This document shows, one piece after another, positions 45,626 through 52,518 of a stretch of DNA of 64,000 bases (position 1 is the first letter of the stretch; each line of letters opens with the position of its first letter). Made by a program: the position numbers and the translations under genes. The notes under the pieces were generated by a model, which saw nothing but the letters and a program-made list of their open reading frames with translations, searched no databases and was not told the DNA's origin. The DNA comes from Flaviramulus_B aquimarinus (GTDB lineage Bacteria; Bacteroidota; Bacteroidia; Flavobacteriales; Flavobacteriaceae), in assembly GCF_039543205.1 (NCBI RefSeq), contig NZ_BAABJH010000001.1, forward strand, positions 1,364,001-1,428,000, read 5' to 3'.

Positions 45626-46069
45626 AAGGGCTAAAACATAACCATAATGCAACCCTTCGTGAATGACTATAAACTGTAAAGCCTCTTCAATATGAGTTAA
45701 CGTGTTTCCTGTTGTTGATACAGTATAGGTATTGTATGTTTTAAATAGTCCTTTATCATAATCGGACCTTGTTTTTTCTATAGTTGAAAATAGTAACGCT
45801 TTTATTTCGTTTACAGCTTCTTGGGTTACACTTCCTTCAGGCTTTGAATCTTTTCTATACTTGTTAATTATTTCATCAGAAAGCATCATATCCAACCCAG
45901 ACAATTTATAAGCCAATAATTGTTCTGAAACCACAACATGCCCAATATTCCAGATGATGTTATTATTAAACCCTTCAGGTATTTTATTTAAATTTTCTAA
46001 AGTATTATCAGCTATTATTTTATTAAAAATGCTACGTATATTATTTAAAACCTGAAATGTAAAATCCAT
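45605..46069 (-). CDS. DinB-family four-helix-bundle protein
   Basis: A 154-residue DinB/DUF664-like protein. Metal-binding histidines fit NIIWNIGHVVVSEQLL (first) and FIVIHEGLHYGYVLALL (HxxxH) near the C-terminus. Members include thiol S-transferases (bacillithiol/mycothiol-dependent) and damage-inducible proteins; the substrate is unknown. Convergent overlap with the preceding gene. Confidence 0.8.
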   Translation of the reverse strand: MDFTFQVLNNIRSIFNKIIADNTLENLNKIPEGFNNNIIWNIGHVVVSEQLLAYKLSGLDMMLSDEIINKYRKDSKPEGSVTQEAVNEIKALLFSTIEKTRSDYDKGLFKTYNTYTVSTTGNTLTHIEEALQFIVIHEGLHYGYVLALLKAIKN

Positions 46070-46177
46070 TATTATTTAATTTTTCGATAAATATAGTATT
46101 TATGATATAATTGCTTTTATTTTGTTGAGAAGATTATTTGGATTTCCTTCTTTAAGGAAATGAAAATTTAATTGATT

Positions 46178-46528
46178 ATGAAAAAAGTATATTATTTAAA
46201 AACATGTAATACATGTATAAGAATTTTGAAAGAATTGGATTTACCTTCTGAATTTGTGTTACAAGATATTAAATCTGAAGACATAACCGTAAAGCAAGTA
46301 GAAGAGATGAAAGCACTTGCAGGAAGTTATGAAGCCCTTTTTAGTAAGCGCTCTAAACTTTATAAGGAAATGGATTTGAAAAATCAAGATTTAACAGAAC
46401 GCGATTATAAACACTTTATTTTAGATCATTATACTTTTTTAAGTAGACCTGTTATTATTGTTGATGATCAGATTTTTGTCGGCAATTCTAAAAAGACCAT
46501 TGAAGCGGCTAAAGCTTTTATTCATTAA
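46178..46528 (+). CDS. ArsC/Spx-like arsenate reductase family protein
   Basis: A 116-residue thioredoxin-fold protein from the ATG at 46178. The CNTCIR motif (CxxC, residues 9-12) occurs where ArsC and Spx have CxxxC(R/K)/CxxC; FLSRPVIIVDDQIFVGNS is the conserved cis-proline region. Arsenate reduction or thiol-redox activity is possible. No ars genes are adjacent, so the cellular role is open. Confidence 0.82.
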   Translation: MKKVYYLKTCNTCIRILKELDLPSEFVLQDIKSEDITVKQVEEMKALAGSYEALFSKRSKLYKEMDLKNQDLTERDYKHFILDHYTFLSRPVIIVDDQIFVGNSKKTIEAAKAFIH

Positions 46529-46570
46529 AAGTAAAGTTATTATACTTACAATTAAACATGATAAAACCTA

Positions 46571-48040
46571 ATGACTATTATGAAAAAAATTTTATTGTTT
46601 TTATTAATCATAGCTGGGATTTATCTTTTGCTTCTAATACCAATACCTCAACAAAACAAAGAGTTCTTTAATGCCACCAAGGCCCCTTTCATTTGGAATC
46701 AAGATAAGTTATGGGAAACCTTAGAAATAAAATTTCAAAAAGCCAAAAACACACCTTCTAAAAAATTAGATTCAATTGTTGATAAATTAACTGTTCAAGC
46801 CGATATACTCTTATATGATTTTGAAAATAAAATTAGTAGCCCAGAAGATAGTTTATACAATTTAATAGAACGTAGTTTCTTTAATATTACACCTTTAATT
46901 GCTGCTCAAGAAAACAAATCTGACTGGTACATTCATTTTTATAATAGGGTAAGAAAAAAAGTAAAATCAGATTCACGTTTTTGGGACATGAATACCTCTA
47001 GTGCACGTAATACATCCTACAGAATACTTTATGGTATGCGAGCTGCTGTTGAAGAAGTACTATTACAAACTAACACCAACGATTTTATTTCAACAACATA
47101 TGTTACCAACGAACCTTCAGCCACGCCTTCTGCTAGTATTTTAGGCATAGATGTACATAGCGGCGATTTACTTGTTAGTCGTGGTGGCGCTGAAGTTTCA
47201 GCCTTTATATCTCGAGGAAATGATTATCCAGGTAATTTCTCGCATGTTGCATTGTTACATATTGATAAAGACACTAATAAACCATACTTAATAGAAGCCC
47301 ATATTGAAAAAGGTGTCGCAATTGCAACAATAGACGACTATTTAAAAGATAAAAAGCTTAGGTTTATGGTCATGCGACCAAGGGCTGATTTACCAGAGTT
47401 GAAATTAAATCCCATGCTTCCTCATAAAGCCTCAACCTATATTTATAATCTATCTCAAACAACACATATTCCTTATGATTTTAAAATGGATTATTTTGAT
47501 GCTTCATCCATGTTTTGTTCTGAAGTTGGTTCTTATGCATATAAAAGATTTGGAATTAAATTATGGGAGTTTAAATCTACCATATCTTCTAAAGGGATTG
47601 CCGAATGGCTACATGTGTTTGGTGTTGAAAATTTCATAACCCAAATGCCATCAGACCTTGAATATGACCCTATGTTAAGTGTTGTAGCTGAATGGAGAAA
47701 TAAGGAGGTTCTATTTCAAGACCATATAGACAATGCCGTTATGGATGTACTGATTACTAATGCAAACCAAGGAAAGAAACTTGATTACAATCTATGGGCA
47801 CTACCCATAGCAAGGCTTATTAAAGGCTACTCTTATGTTCTTAATGTCTTTGGTAAAGCTGGTGTTATTCCAGAAGGTATGGATGCCACAACCGCGCTAA
47901 AGAATAATTATTTTGTTGACCAATTTCAAAGTTTAAAAATAACTACTGAAGCAAACATAAAAACGTTTAAAATTGAAAACGGCTATTTACCCCCCTATTG
48001 GCAACTTATTAAGATTGCCGAAAAATCACTACATAATTAA
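46571..48040 (+). CDS. YiiX/YebB-like NlpC/P60-family cysteine hydrolase
   Basis: A 489-residue protein with an N-terminal membrane anchor (ILLFLLIIAGIYLLLLIPI). The permuted NlpC/P60 (YiiX) core lies around residues 190-330: GDLLVSRG, NFSHVALLHID (catalytic His candidate), YLIEAHIEKGV and MFCSEVGSYAYKRFG (catalytic Cys). Relatives cleave amide or thioester links in peptidoglycan or lipids; the substrate here is unknown. Start at ATG 46571 or 46580. It is the last ordinary chromosomal gene before the integrase-remnant array begins 8 bp after its stop. Confidence 0.82.
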   Translation: MTIMKKILLFLLIIAGIYLLLLIPIPQQNKEFFNATKAPFIWNQDKLWETLEIKFQKAKNTPSKKLDSIVDKLTVQADILLYDFENKISSPEDSLYNLIERSFFNITPLIAAQENKSDWYIHFYNRVRKKVKSDSRFWDMNTSSARNTSYRILYGMRAAVEEVLLQTNTNDFISTTYVTNEPSATPSASILGIDVHSGDLLVSRGGAEVSAFISRGNDYPGNFSHVALLHIDKDTNKPYLIEAHIEKGVAIATIDDYLKDKKLRFMVMRPRADLPELKLNPMLPHKASTYIYNLSQTTHIPYDFKMDYFDASSMFCSEVGSYAYKRFGIKLWEFKSTISSKGIAEWLHVFGVENFITQMPSDLEYDPMLSVVAEWRNKEVLFQDHIDNAVMDVLITNANQGKKLDYNLWALPIARLIKGYSYVLNVFGKAGVIPEGMDATTALKNNYFVDQFQSLKITTEANIKTFKIENGYLPPYWQLIKIAEKSLHN

Positions 48041-48047
48041 ATCTATT

Positions 48048-48254
48048 TTAATAAGGTAAATATAGTATGTTTAATTTCATGATTTTTGATGTTTTAATTA
48101 GATTATTAATGGTAGACCTTGAAGAAATAATGATACACCCTATAGTATACCTTTTTTTGTAAAAAATTTGACAACTTGACTTTTGAAGTAAAATGTAATA
48201 TAGAGTAAAAGCTGGTATTAGCAGGAAAGTATTAAAAACAAAAAAGTCAAACAT
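48048..48254 (-). pseudogene. Integrase 5'-end remnant
   Basis: The stretch 48060-48085 (ATGTTTAATTTCATGATTTT) matches the start-codon region of the intact integrase (56300-56320), and 48145-48200 matches the integrase upstream region (TTGACAACTTGAC, then GTAAAATG). Only MKLNILYL of the protein survives before it runs into the 46571 gene's downstream flank. It marks the left edge of the cassette array. Confidence 0.75.
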
Positions 48255-48309
48255 TTCTGCTGGACTTAAATTTATCTAACCTTTCAATTTGACAATCTAT
48301 ATTTACTTT

Positions 48310-49461
48310 TTAATTATTAATTTCATTATCAACCATTAGTTTAAAAACCCTTATTCCAACTTCCAAGCTCCTTTTTTTCAATGCTTCCAATTCCTTTTCA
48401 TCGGGTTCATAGGCATATAATTTTCCTCCTAAAAAAGGTTCGTGATGGGAATTAAGTAAAAAAGAAAATACATTTTCACCTGCATTGTTAAGGATGAAAA
48501 TATGAATTCCGAACACAAACAGTGTCCCCTGTCTTTTCGGTTCAAATACAATTTCTGGAATTATATAATAATCTGCGTTTTCCTTTTTCAGCTTAATCTC
48601 ATTTCCAAGTCTTTCCATATCATTATTAAAGAAATCATACTGACTTTCCCCCTTTAATTCACCAGGATCAAGTGAATTTTCATTTAAATTGATATTTAAA
48701 TTATCTTCGCTTTTCAAATTTTCTGCAAACCCTTTTGATAACGATTTAGACCAGGTTGTAGTGTCAATTGACCTGGAAATAGTTGGATAGACAATAAATT
48801 TTGATTCTTTGTATGAATTTATAAATTCTTGACCAAGCGATGATTCGGGTCTGAACCCCTGCATACTTATGTTTTTATGCAAAGTATTTAATTCAGAACC
48901 ACTAGATTTTTTGATAACACCCTTATCAAATAAGATAACATTATCAAAAAAAGTCCTTGTGTTTATGGATCCCAACTCAAAACTTAATTTATGATAAGGA
49001 AATACAGTGAAAACATCAAATTCAATACTAATAGTCCGCCAATCAGTAGTAGCATATTGTCTATAATTATTTGAACCTATTAGGTTTGTCCAGTTGCCAC
49101 TATGTTCCCCAAGAAAAACACCAAAAGCACGATTTGCATCTGCTTTAACATCAAATGAAAGTTTATATGAATGCCCAGGTACTAAAGAGAATCCTGCCTG
49201 TACAAGCTGCACTTCATAGGTATGATTTCCAGCACTACGTATCTGGTAATTAAACTCATTATTTACAACAACTGCATTAGCGTCTACATTAGTTGCTTGC
49301 CATGTTGACCAAACATTTGCAGGTGGTGTTCCGTCAAAATTGGAGATAATATCAGTGGTTACACTAAAGTCTCCGTCAGTTAATACGTTCTGTGAATGAC
49401 CTATGGAAACCATAAATAACATAACAACAAAAAATAATGCATTAAAATAATTTGTTTTCAT
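48310..49461 (-). CDS. Secreted CBM4/9-like protein with a novel C-terminal domain
   Basis: A 383-residue exported protein (signal peptide ending GHSQ). Residues about 22-180 (NVLTDGDFSVTTDI ... FDNVILFDKG) look like a jelly-roll carbohydrate-binding module of the CBM4/9 type: 'dGdFs' at the start, YKLSFDVKA and a final 'fDNV' strand. The C-terminal ~180 residues (KESKFIVYPTISRSIDTTTWSKSL ... ADYYIIPEIVFEPKRQGTLFVFGIHIFIL) are not recognised. Cargo of the leftmost cassette; preceded by a decayed integrase 3' end. Confidence 0.7.
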   Translation of the reverse strand: MKTNYFNALFFVVMLFMVSIGHSQNVLTDGDFSVTTDIISNFDGTPPANVWSTWQATNVDANAVVVNNEFNYQIRSAGNHTYEVQLVQAGFSLVPGHSYKLSFDVKADANRAFGVFLGEHSGNWTNLIGSNNYRQYATTDWRTISIEFDVFTVFPYHKLSFELGSINTRTFFDNVILFDKGVIKKSSGSELNTLHKNISMQGFRPESSLGQEFINSYKESKFIVYPTISRSIDTTTWSKSLSKGFAENLKSEDNLNINLNENSLDPGELKGESQYDFFNNDMERLGNEIKLKKENADYYIIPEIVFEPKRQGTLFVFGIHIFILNNAGENVFSFLLNSHHEPFLGGKLYAYEPDEKELEALKKRSLEVGIRVFKLMVDNEINN

Positions 49462-49519
49462 GATACTATTTTGATTTAGTACTCAATGTAATTGTTTCTC
49501 TAGCAACGTACCATGAGGA

Positions 49520-49630
49520 ATATCAGTTGCCAATTCTTTTTTAACCACTTTACCATGAATACCCTATAGAATTTTCATGCGACCGTGAATTAACAACCAT
49601 TTATTGGTACAATATTATAAAGTAAAATAA
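49520..49630 (-). pseudogene. Highly decayed integrase 3'-end remnant
   Basis: On the + strand ACCACTTTACCATGA, ATTTTCATGC and GTACAATATTATAA follow the order of the intact integrase 3' end (ACCACCTTACCATAG, ATTTTCACAT, ATTATATAACA). Many substitutions and small deletions; no frame remains. It sits upstream of the 48310 gene just as the better-kept copies sit upstream of theirs. Confidence 0.5.
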
Positions 49631-49671
49631 AAAAAAACTGCAAACTTATGTTCAATCTTTTTATGCCAAAT

Positions 49672-49880
49672 AACTTGGTATTGAGAAAAAAATACAAGGA
49701 AAGTTTTTTAGAAAAGAAAAGGGGTTAACACAAACCCAGTTAGCTCAATCTATAGGTAAGGACAGGCAATATCTTTACAAAATTTAAAAAGGAATAGTAA
49801 CTCCAAATATATTCACAATATCCATACTCGCTATTACTCTAGAAGTTCAGTTACGAGATTTTTTTGATATTGATATTTGA
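49672..49880 (+). pseudogene. Decayed XRE regulator gene with an in-frame stop
   Basis: Translation gives FFRKEKGLTQTQLAQSIG, KDRQYLYKI, stop (TAA 49785-49787), KGIVTPNIFTISIL and EVQLRDFFDIDI. The stop replaces the glutamate codon of the usual YKIEKG motif by a single G-to-T change. No ATG is left upstream. The rest of 49631-50173 shows nothing else that I can identify. Confidence 0.7.
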
Positions 49881-50173
49881 TTCCATATATAAAGTAGATA
49901 ACTTGGCTTAAAATTATCGGTTTTACTCTAAATCAATATAACTAATGTATTTATCTAAGTGTTCCCTATTTTAGAACTCATTTTCTTAAAACAGCTTTTT
50001 TAAGAATCGTAAACTAATTCAACATAAAGTTTATCAACCACAAAAGGTTTATGAGTGATTGTGTAACAATGAACTCATCTTTACTTTTTCTATTATCTTC
50101 AGATAATTATTCTAAGCAGCCTTAGTTCTAGAACAGCCATATTGTTTATATTTGACATTAAATAATTAAAATT

Positions 50174-50323
50174 ATGATTTTAGGAGTTTCAGAATGGTTA
50201 AGTGGAAAATTAGGATGGAAAACATCTCATATCCGTATTGCTTTTGTGGTATCAGTACTCATATTTGGGTTTGGTATTGGGCTTTATTTGATTTTATGGT
50301 TGGTTAAAATATTTTCAAAATAA
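50174..50323 (+). CDS. Small PspC-like membrane protein
   Basis: A 49-residue ORF: MILGVSEWLSGKLGWKTS, then IRIAFVVSVLIFGFGIGLYLILWLVKIFSK. The pattern of a short amphipathic start followed by one hydrophobic helix ending YLILWL is that of the minimal PspC domain. A hairpin (AAAAACC ... GGGTTTTT, about 50322-50351) follows as a terminator. Single-gene unit among decayed sequences. Confidence 0.65.
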   Translation: MILGVSEWLSGKLGWKTSHIRIAFVVSVLIFGFGIGLYLILWLVKIFSK

Positions 50324-50352
50324 AAAACCACTCTAAATATAGAATGGGTTTT
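50322..50352 (+). terminator. Terminator after the PspC-like gene
   Basis: AAAAACCACTCT pairs with AGAATGGGTTTTT (one mismatch, one bulge) and runs into T residues immediately after the stop codon. Confidence 0.55.
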
Positions 50353-50462
50353 TGAATTTTTTTTACTAAAAGCTTATATTCCATCTGAAACACAATGGCT
50401 GGAACAGGTTTTACATTACCATCTTTAACAACGATTTCTAGAAACATTTTTTTGATAAAATT

Positions 50463-50681
50463 TTGATTTTCTTAATTTTGTTTGGCATAAACCTCAAAAA
50501 GGTTAGAAAATCCAGGGGTTTTACCCAAGCAGAATTAGCTAATGATATCGGTATTGAAATATCTCAAATTAGTAGAATTGAAAGAGGTATAATTAATACT
50601 TCTGTTAGTACTATTTATGAAATATCACAAGCTCTTAAAATAGAAATTTCAGACCTCTTCAATTTTGATAAAAAAAATTGA
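50463..50681 (+). CDS. XRE-family transcriptional regulator
   Basis: A 72-residue Cro/C1 protein: INLKKVRKSRGFTQAELANDIGIEISQISRIERGIINTSVSTIYEISQALKIEISDLFNF. The start is uncertain: TTG at 50463 is in the ORF, but a TAnnTTTG-type element (TAATTTTG, 50473-50480) overlaps it and another TTG at 50478 is possible. Its stop codon lies inside a copy of the integrase leader motif TTGACAAGTTGAC (50678-50690), so the gene has been brought up against an integrase remnant. Confidence 0.75.
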   Translation: MIFLILFGINLKKVRKSRGFTQAELANDIGIEISQISRIERGIINTSVSTIYEISQALKIEISDLFNFDKKN

Positions 50682-50690
50682 CAAGTTGAC
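50678..50690. repeat. Integrase-leader direct repeat motif, copy 2
   Basis: TTGACAAGTTGAC. Copies: 48168-48180 (TTGACAACTTGAC) and 56392-56404 (TTGGCAAGTTGGC), the last directly upstream of the intact integrase. Consensus TTGRCAASTTGRC, i.e. two TTGRC direct repeats 8 bp apart. Candidate integrase arm sites or promoter part. Confidence 0.6.
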
Positions 50691-50715
50691 TTTAATAAGA
50701 GAATATTATTAACCT

Positions 50716-52188
50716 TTAAAAAGCCTTCACGGCTCTAACGTTATAAACTTCACGCCATTTTGGCCCTTGCTGACTACTATATCCATAATAAGGCGGAGGG
50801 TTGGCTCCCCAACTATAATCATACCCAAAATGAATTAGATATACTGATTCACTACTTGTCTCAGTTGAGCTATAATAAAAAGAATATAAAAATGGTTCCC
50901 CTCCATTTGCAAGAGCGGCTTCCACAATAGCTTGTTGATTTTTAGCCATTTCTAATAGCTCATCATAACTTGGCAAAAACCAATCGCCTGAATAAGCATG
51001 TCTTGCAGCAATATTAGAGGTTTCACAACCAGCGAGAATATCTAAAGTGTTTTGTAATCCAGTACCTATAGCAGTGCCATCTGCCCCTTCTAAATTCACT
51101 TTATCACAACCCCATTGCACTTCATTTGCTTGGTCTTTTAATGAACAGACCAAACCGTGCTCTCCTGTATCATCAATATAAAAAATCACACCTCCCTCAT
51201 GTAAATCACCAACTTTTAACCCTGAATTATCACTCGTAGAAGCAAAGGCAATACACCCTTTTTCATCTCTAACCATAACATAATACACTCCATCATCAGG
51301 AGCAGTTATAATATGTGTAATTGGAGTTGTAGCAGTTTCTCCTGTAGACCAATAAAAATCATAAGTAGCTGAGTCTCCATTTACAATAGCTACCAAAACA
51401 TTACCTGGGTCTACACCTATAATTACACTTAGGCTTGAATTAGTACATTGGTTGTCTATAATATTAGTTACTGGCGGAGATGGAGCATTTGTATTATTAT
51501 TAACTACAGGTGGCTCATCAGCTATAGCAGCCGTCGTATATGCTAAAGCAGCTAGTATTCTAGCTAAACCTGGTGCTTTAGCATAAAGTAAAGTTCCTAC
51601 AACAGCCAAAACAGTTACAGCAGTACCTACGTTTGCTAGTAATGCGTCACCCTCAGGAGGACTTTTTATTTTTAACCCCTTACCATATAAATTATGCGCA
51701 ATAAATTCTTCTCCATTAGTTTCAACTGTAGAAAAATGTAGTATATCATCTTTTAATGTTGTCCAATCTCTTTTAAGAATTATGTAATTAACTATACCTT
51801 CTTCAGGATAAGTGAATGAATGAATCTCTTTTTCCTTCACGCCATTAACTTCTGAATAGATATATTTAACTCTTTGTAATTCATCTAATACTACATATTC
51901 TACTCTTTCTGAATCATCAACTTTGTATGCCAAACTTTTTGTTAACAATCCCTCTCCACTAGCATCAGTACTGCCATAAAAATATGTTGTAGTCTTATCT
52001 TCTTCTATGTAAACTTCGGATAATAATTGCCCTTCAGAATTGGGTGTGTTTAAATAATTTATAACTTCGTTATCTCTAATTGGACTATCCTTATCATTTG
52101 AATCATTAGAATCATTAGAATCATTAGAACATGAGTTAAAAATAAGAAGTAAACATATTATTAGAGATGACTCAATAAACTTTTTCAT
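50716..52188 (-). CDS. Lipoprotein with SprB-like repeat and DUF1566 C-terminal domain
   Basis: A 490-residue lipoprotein (lipobox NSC, Cys20) followed by an SND repeat. Residues 35-180 form a shared N-terminal domain; 181-222 are hydrophobic (LLANVGTAVTVLAVVGTLLYAK...), unusual for a surface lipoprotein; 255-315 resemble one SprB-like Ig repeat (YDFYWSTGETATTPI ... MVRDEKGCIAFAS). Residues 325-490 are a DUF1566/Lcl-type domain (GGVIFYIDDTGEHGLV, WFLPSYDELLEM, YYSSTE, NVRAVKAF). It shares ~315 N-terminal residues with the gene at 56591 but has a different C-terminus. Confidence 0.8.
   Translation of the reverse strand: MKKFIESSLIICLLLIFNSCSNDSNDSNDSNDKDSPIRDNEVINYLNTPNSEGQLLSEVYIEEDKTTTYFYGSTDASGEGLLTKSLAYKVDDSERVEYVVLDELQRVKYIYSEVNGVKEKEIHSFTYPEEGIVNYIILKRDWTTLKDDILHFSTVETNGEEFIAHNLYGKGLKIKSPPEGDALLANVGTAVTVLAVVGTLLYAKAPGLARILAALAYTTAAIADEPPVVNNNTNAPSPPVTNIIDNQCTNSSLSVIIGVDPGNVLVAIVNGDSATYDFYWSTGETATTPITHIITAPDDGVYYVMVRDEKGCIAFASTSDNSGLKVGDLHEGGVIFYIDDTGEHGLVCSLKDQANEVQWGCDKVNLEGADGTAIGTGLQNTLDILAGCETSNIAARHAYSGDWFLPSYDELLEMAKNQQAIVEAALANGGEPFLYSFYYSSTETSSESVYLIHFGYDYSWGANPPPYYGYSSQQGPKWREVYNVRAVKAF
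52096..52131 (-). repeat. 9-bp tandem repeat in the lipoprotein 5' end
   Basis: Four near-perfect copies of a 9-base unit (GAATCATTA on the + strand) encode SND repeats just after the lipid-anchored cysteine. Copy-number changes keep the frame, so they would vary linker length only. Confidence 0.7.
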
Positions 52189-52246
52189 GAGGGAAGGGTT
52201 GTTGGTTAATAGCTATTACAAATTAGAAAAAAATCTTTTACTAACA

Positions 52247-52263
52247 ATACTCAAATTGAGTAT
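52247..52263. promoter_or_regulatory. Cassette palindrome, copy 1
   Basis: ATACTCAAATTGAGTAT: perfect 8-base arms around one central A, 59 bp upstream of the lipoprotein start at 52188. It belongs to a conserved upstream block that also includes an integrase-end hairpin (AATACCCATTATTAGGTATT at about 52303-52322) and the leader GCTATTAACCAA. Confidence 0.65.
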
Positions 52264-52326
52264 ACATACATATGCAAATTATAACAAATTATTTACAAAT
52301 TAAATACCCATTATTAGGTATTTTTA

Positions 52327-52506
52327 TCTCTTCTTAATTCTATTAATTTCCAAACTAATCTTTCTCTGTACCACCTTACCATAACTATCTTGGGTGATTT
52401 TCATGCTGGAATGCCCTAAAAGCTCGCTAACAATTTCCATAGGCACATCATTGTATAACAATACTGTACTTGCAAAGGTCTTTCTTGCAATAATATGATG
52501 CACCGG
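52327..52506 (-). pseudogene. Integrase 3'-end remnant
   Basis: Minus-strand translation reads ARKTFASTVLLYNDVPMEIV, SELLGHSSMKITQDSYGKVV, QRKISLEINRIKKR, nearly identical to the intact integrase C-terminus with the catalytic His-Arg-Tyr part retained. It is cut just before the HxxR motif, 12 bp from the stop codon of the LRR/caspase-like gene. The remnant keeps an open frame of about 58 codons, so the truncation is fairly recent. Confidence 0.85.
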
Positions 52507-52518
52507 TTAATTTCATTA

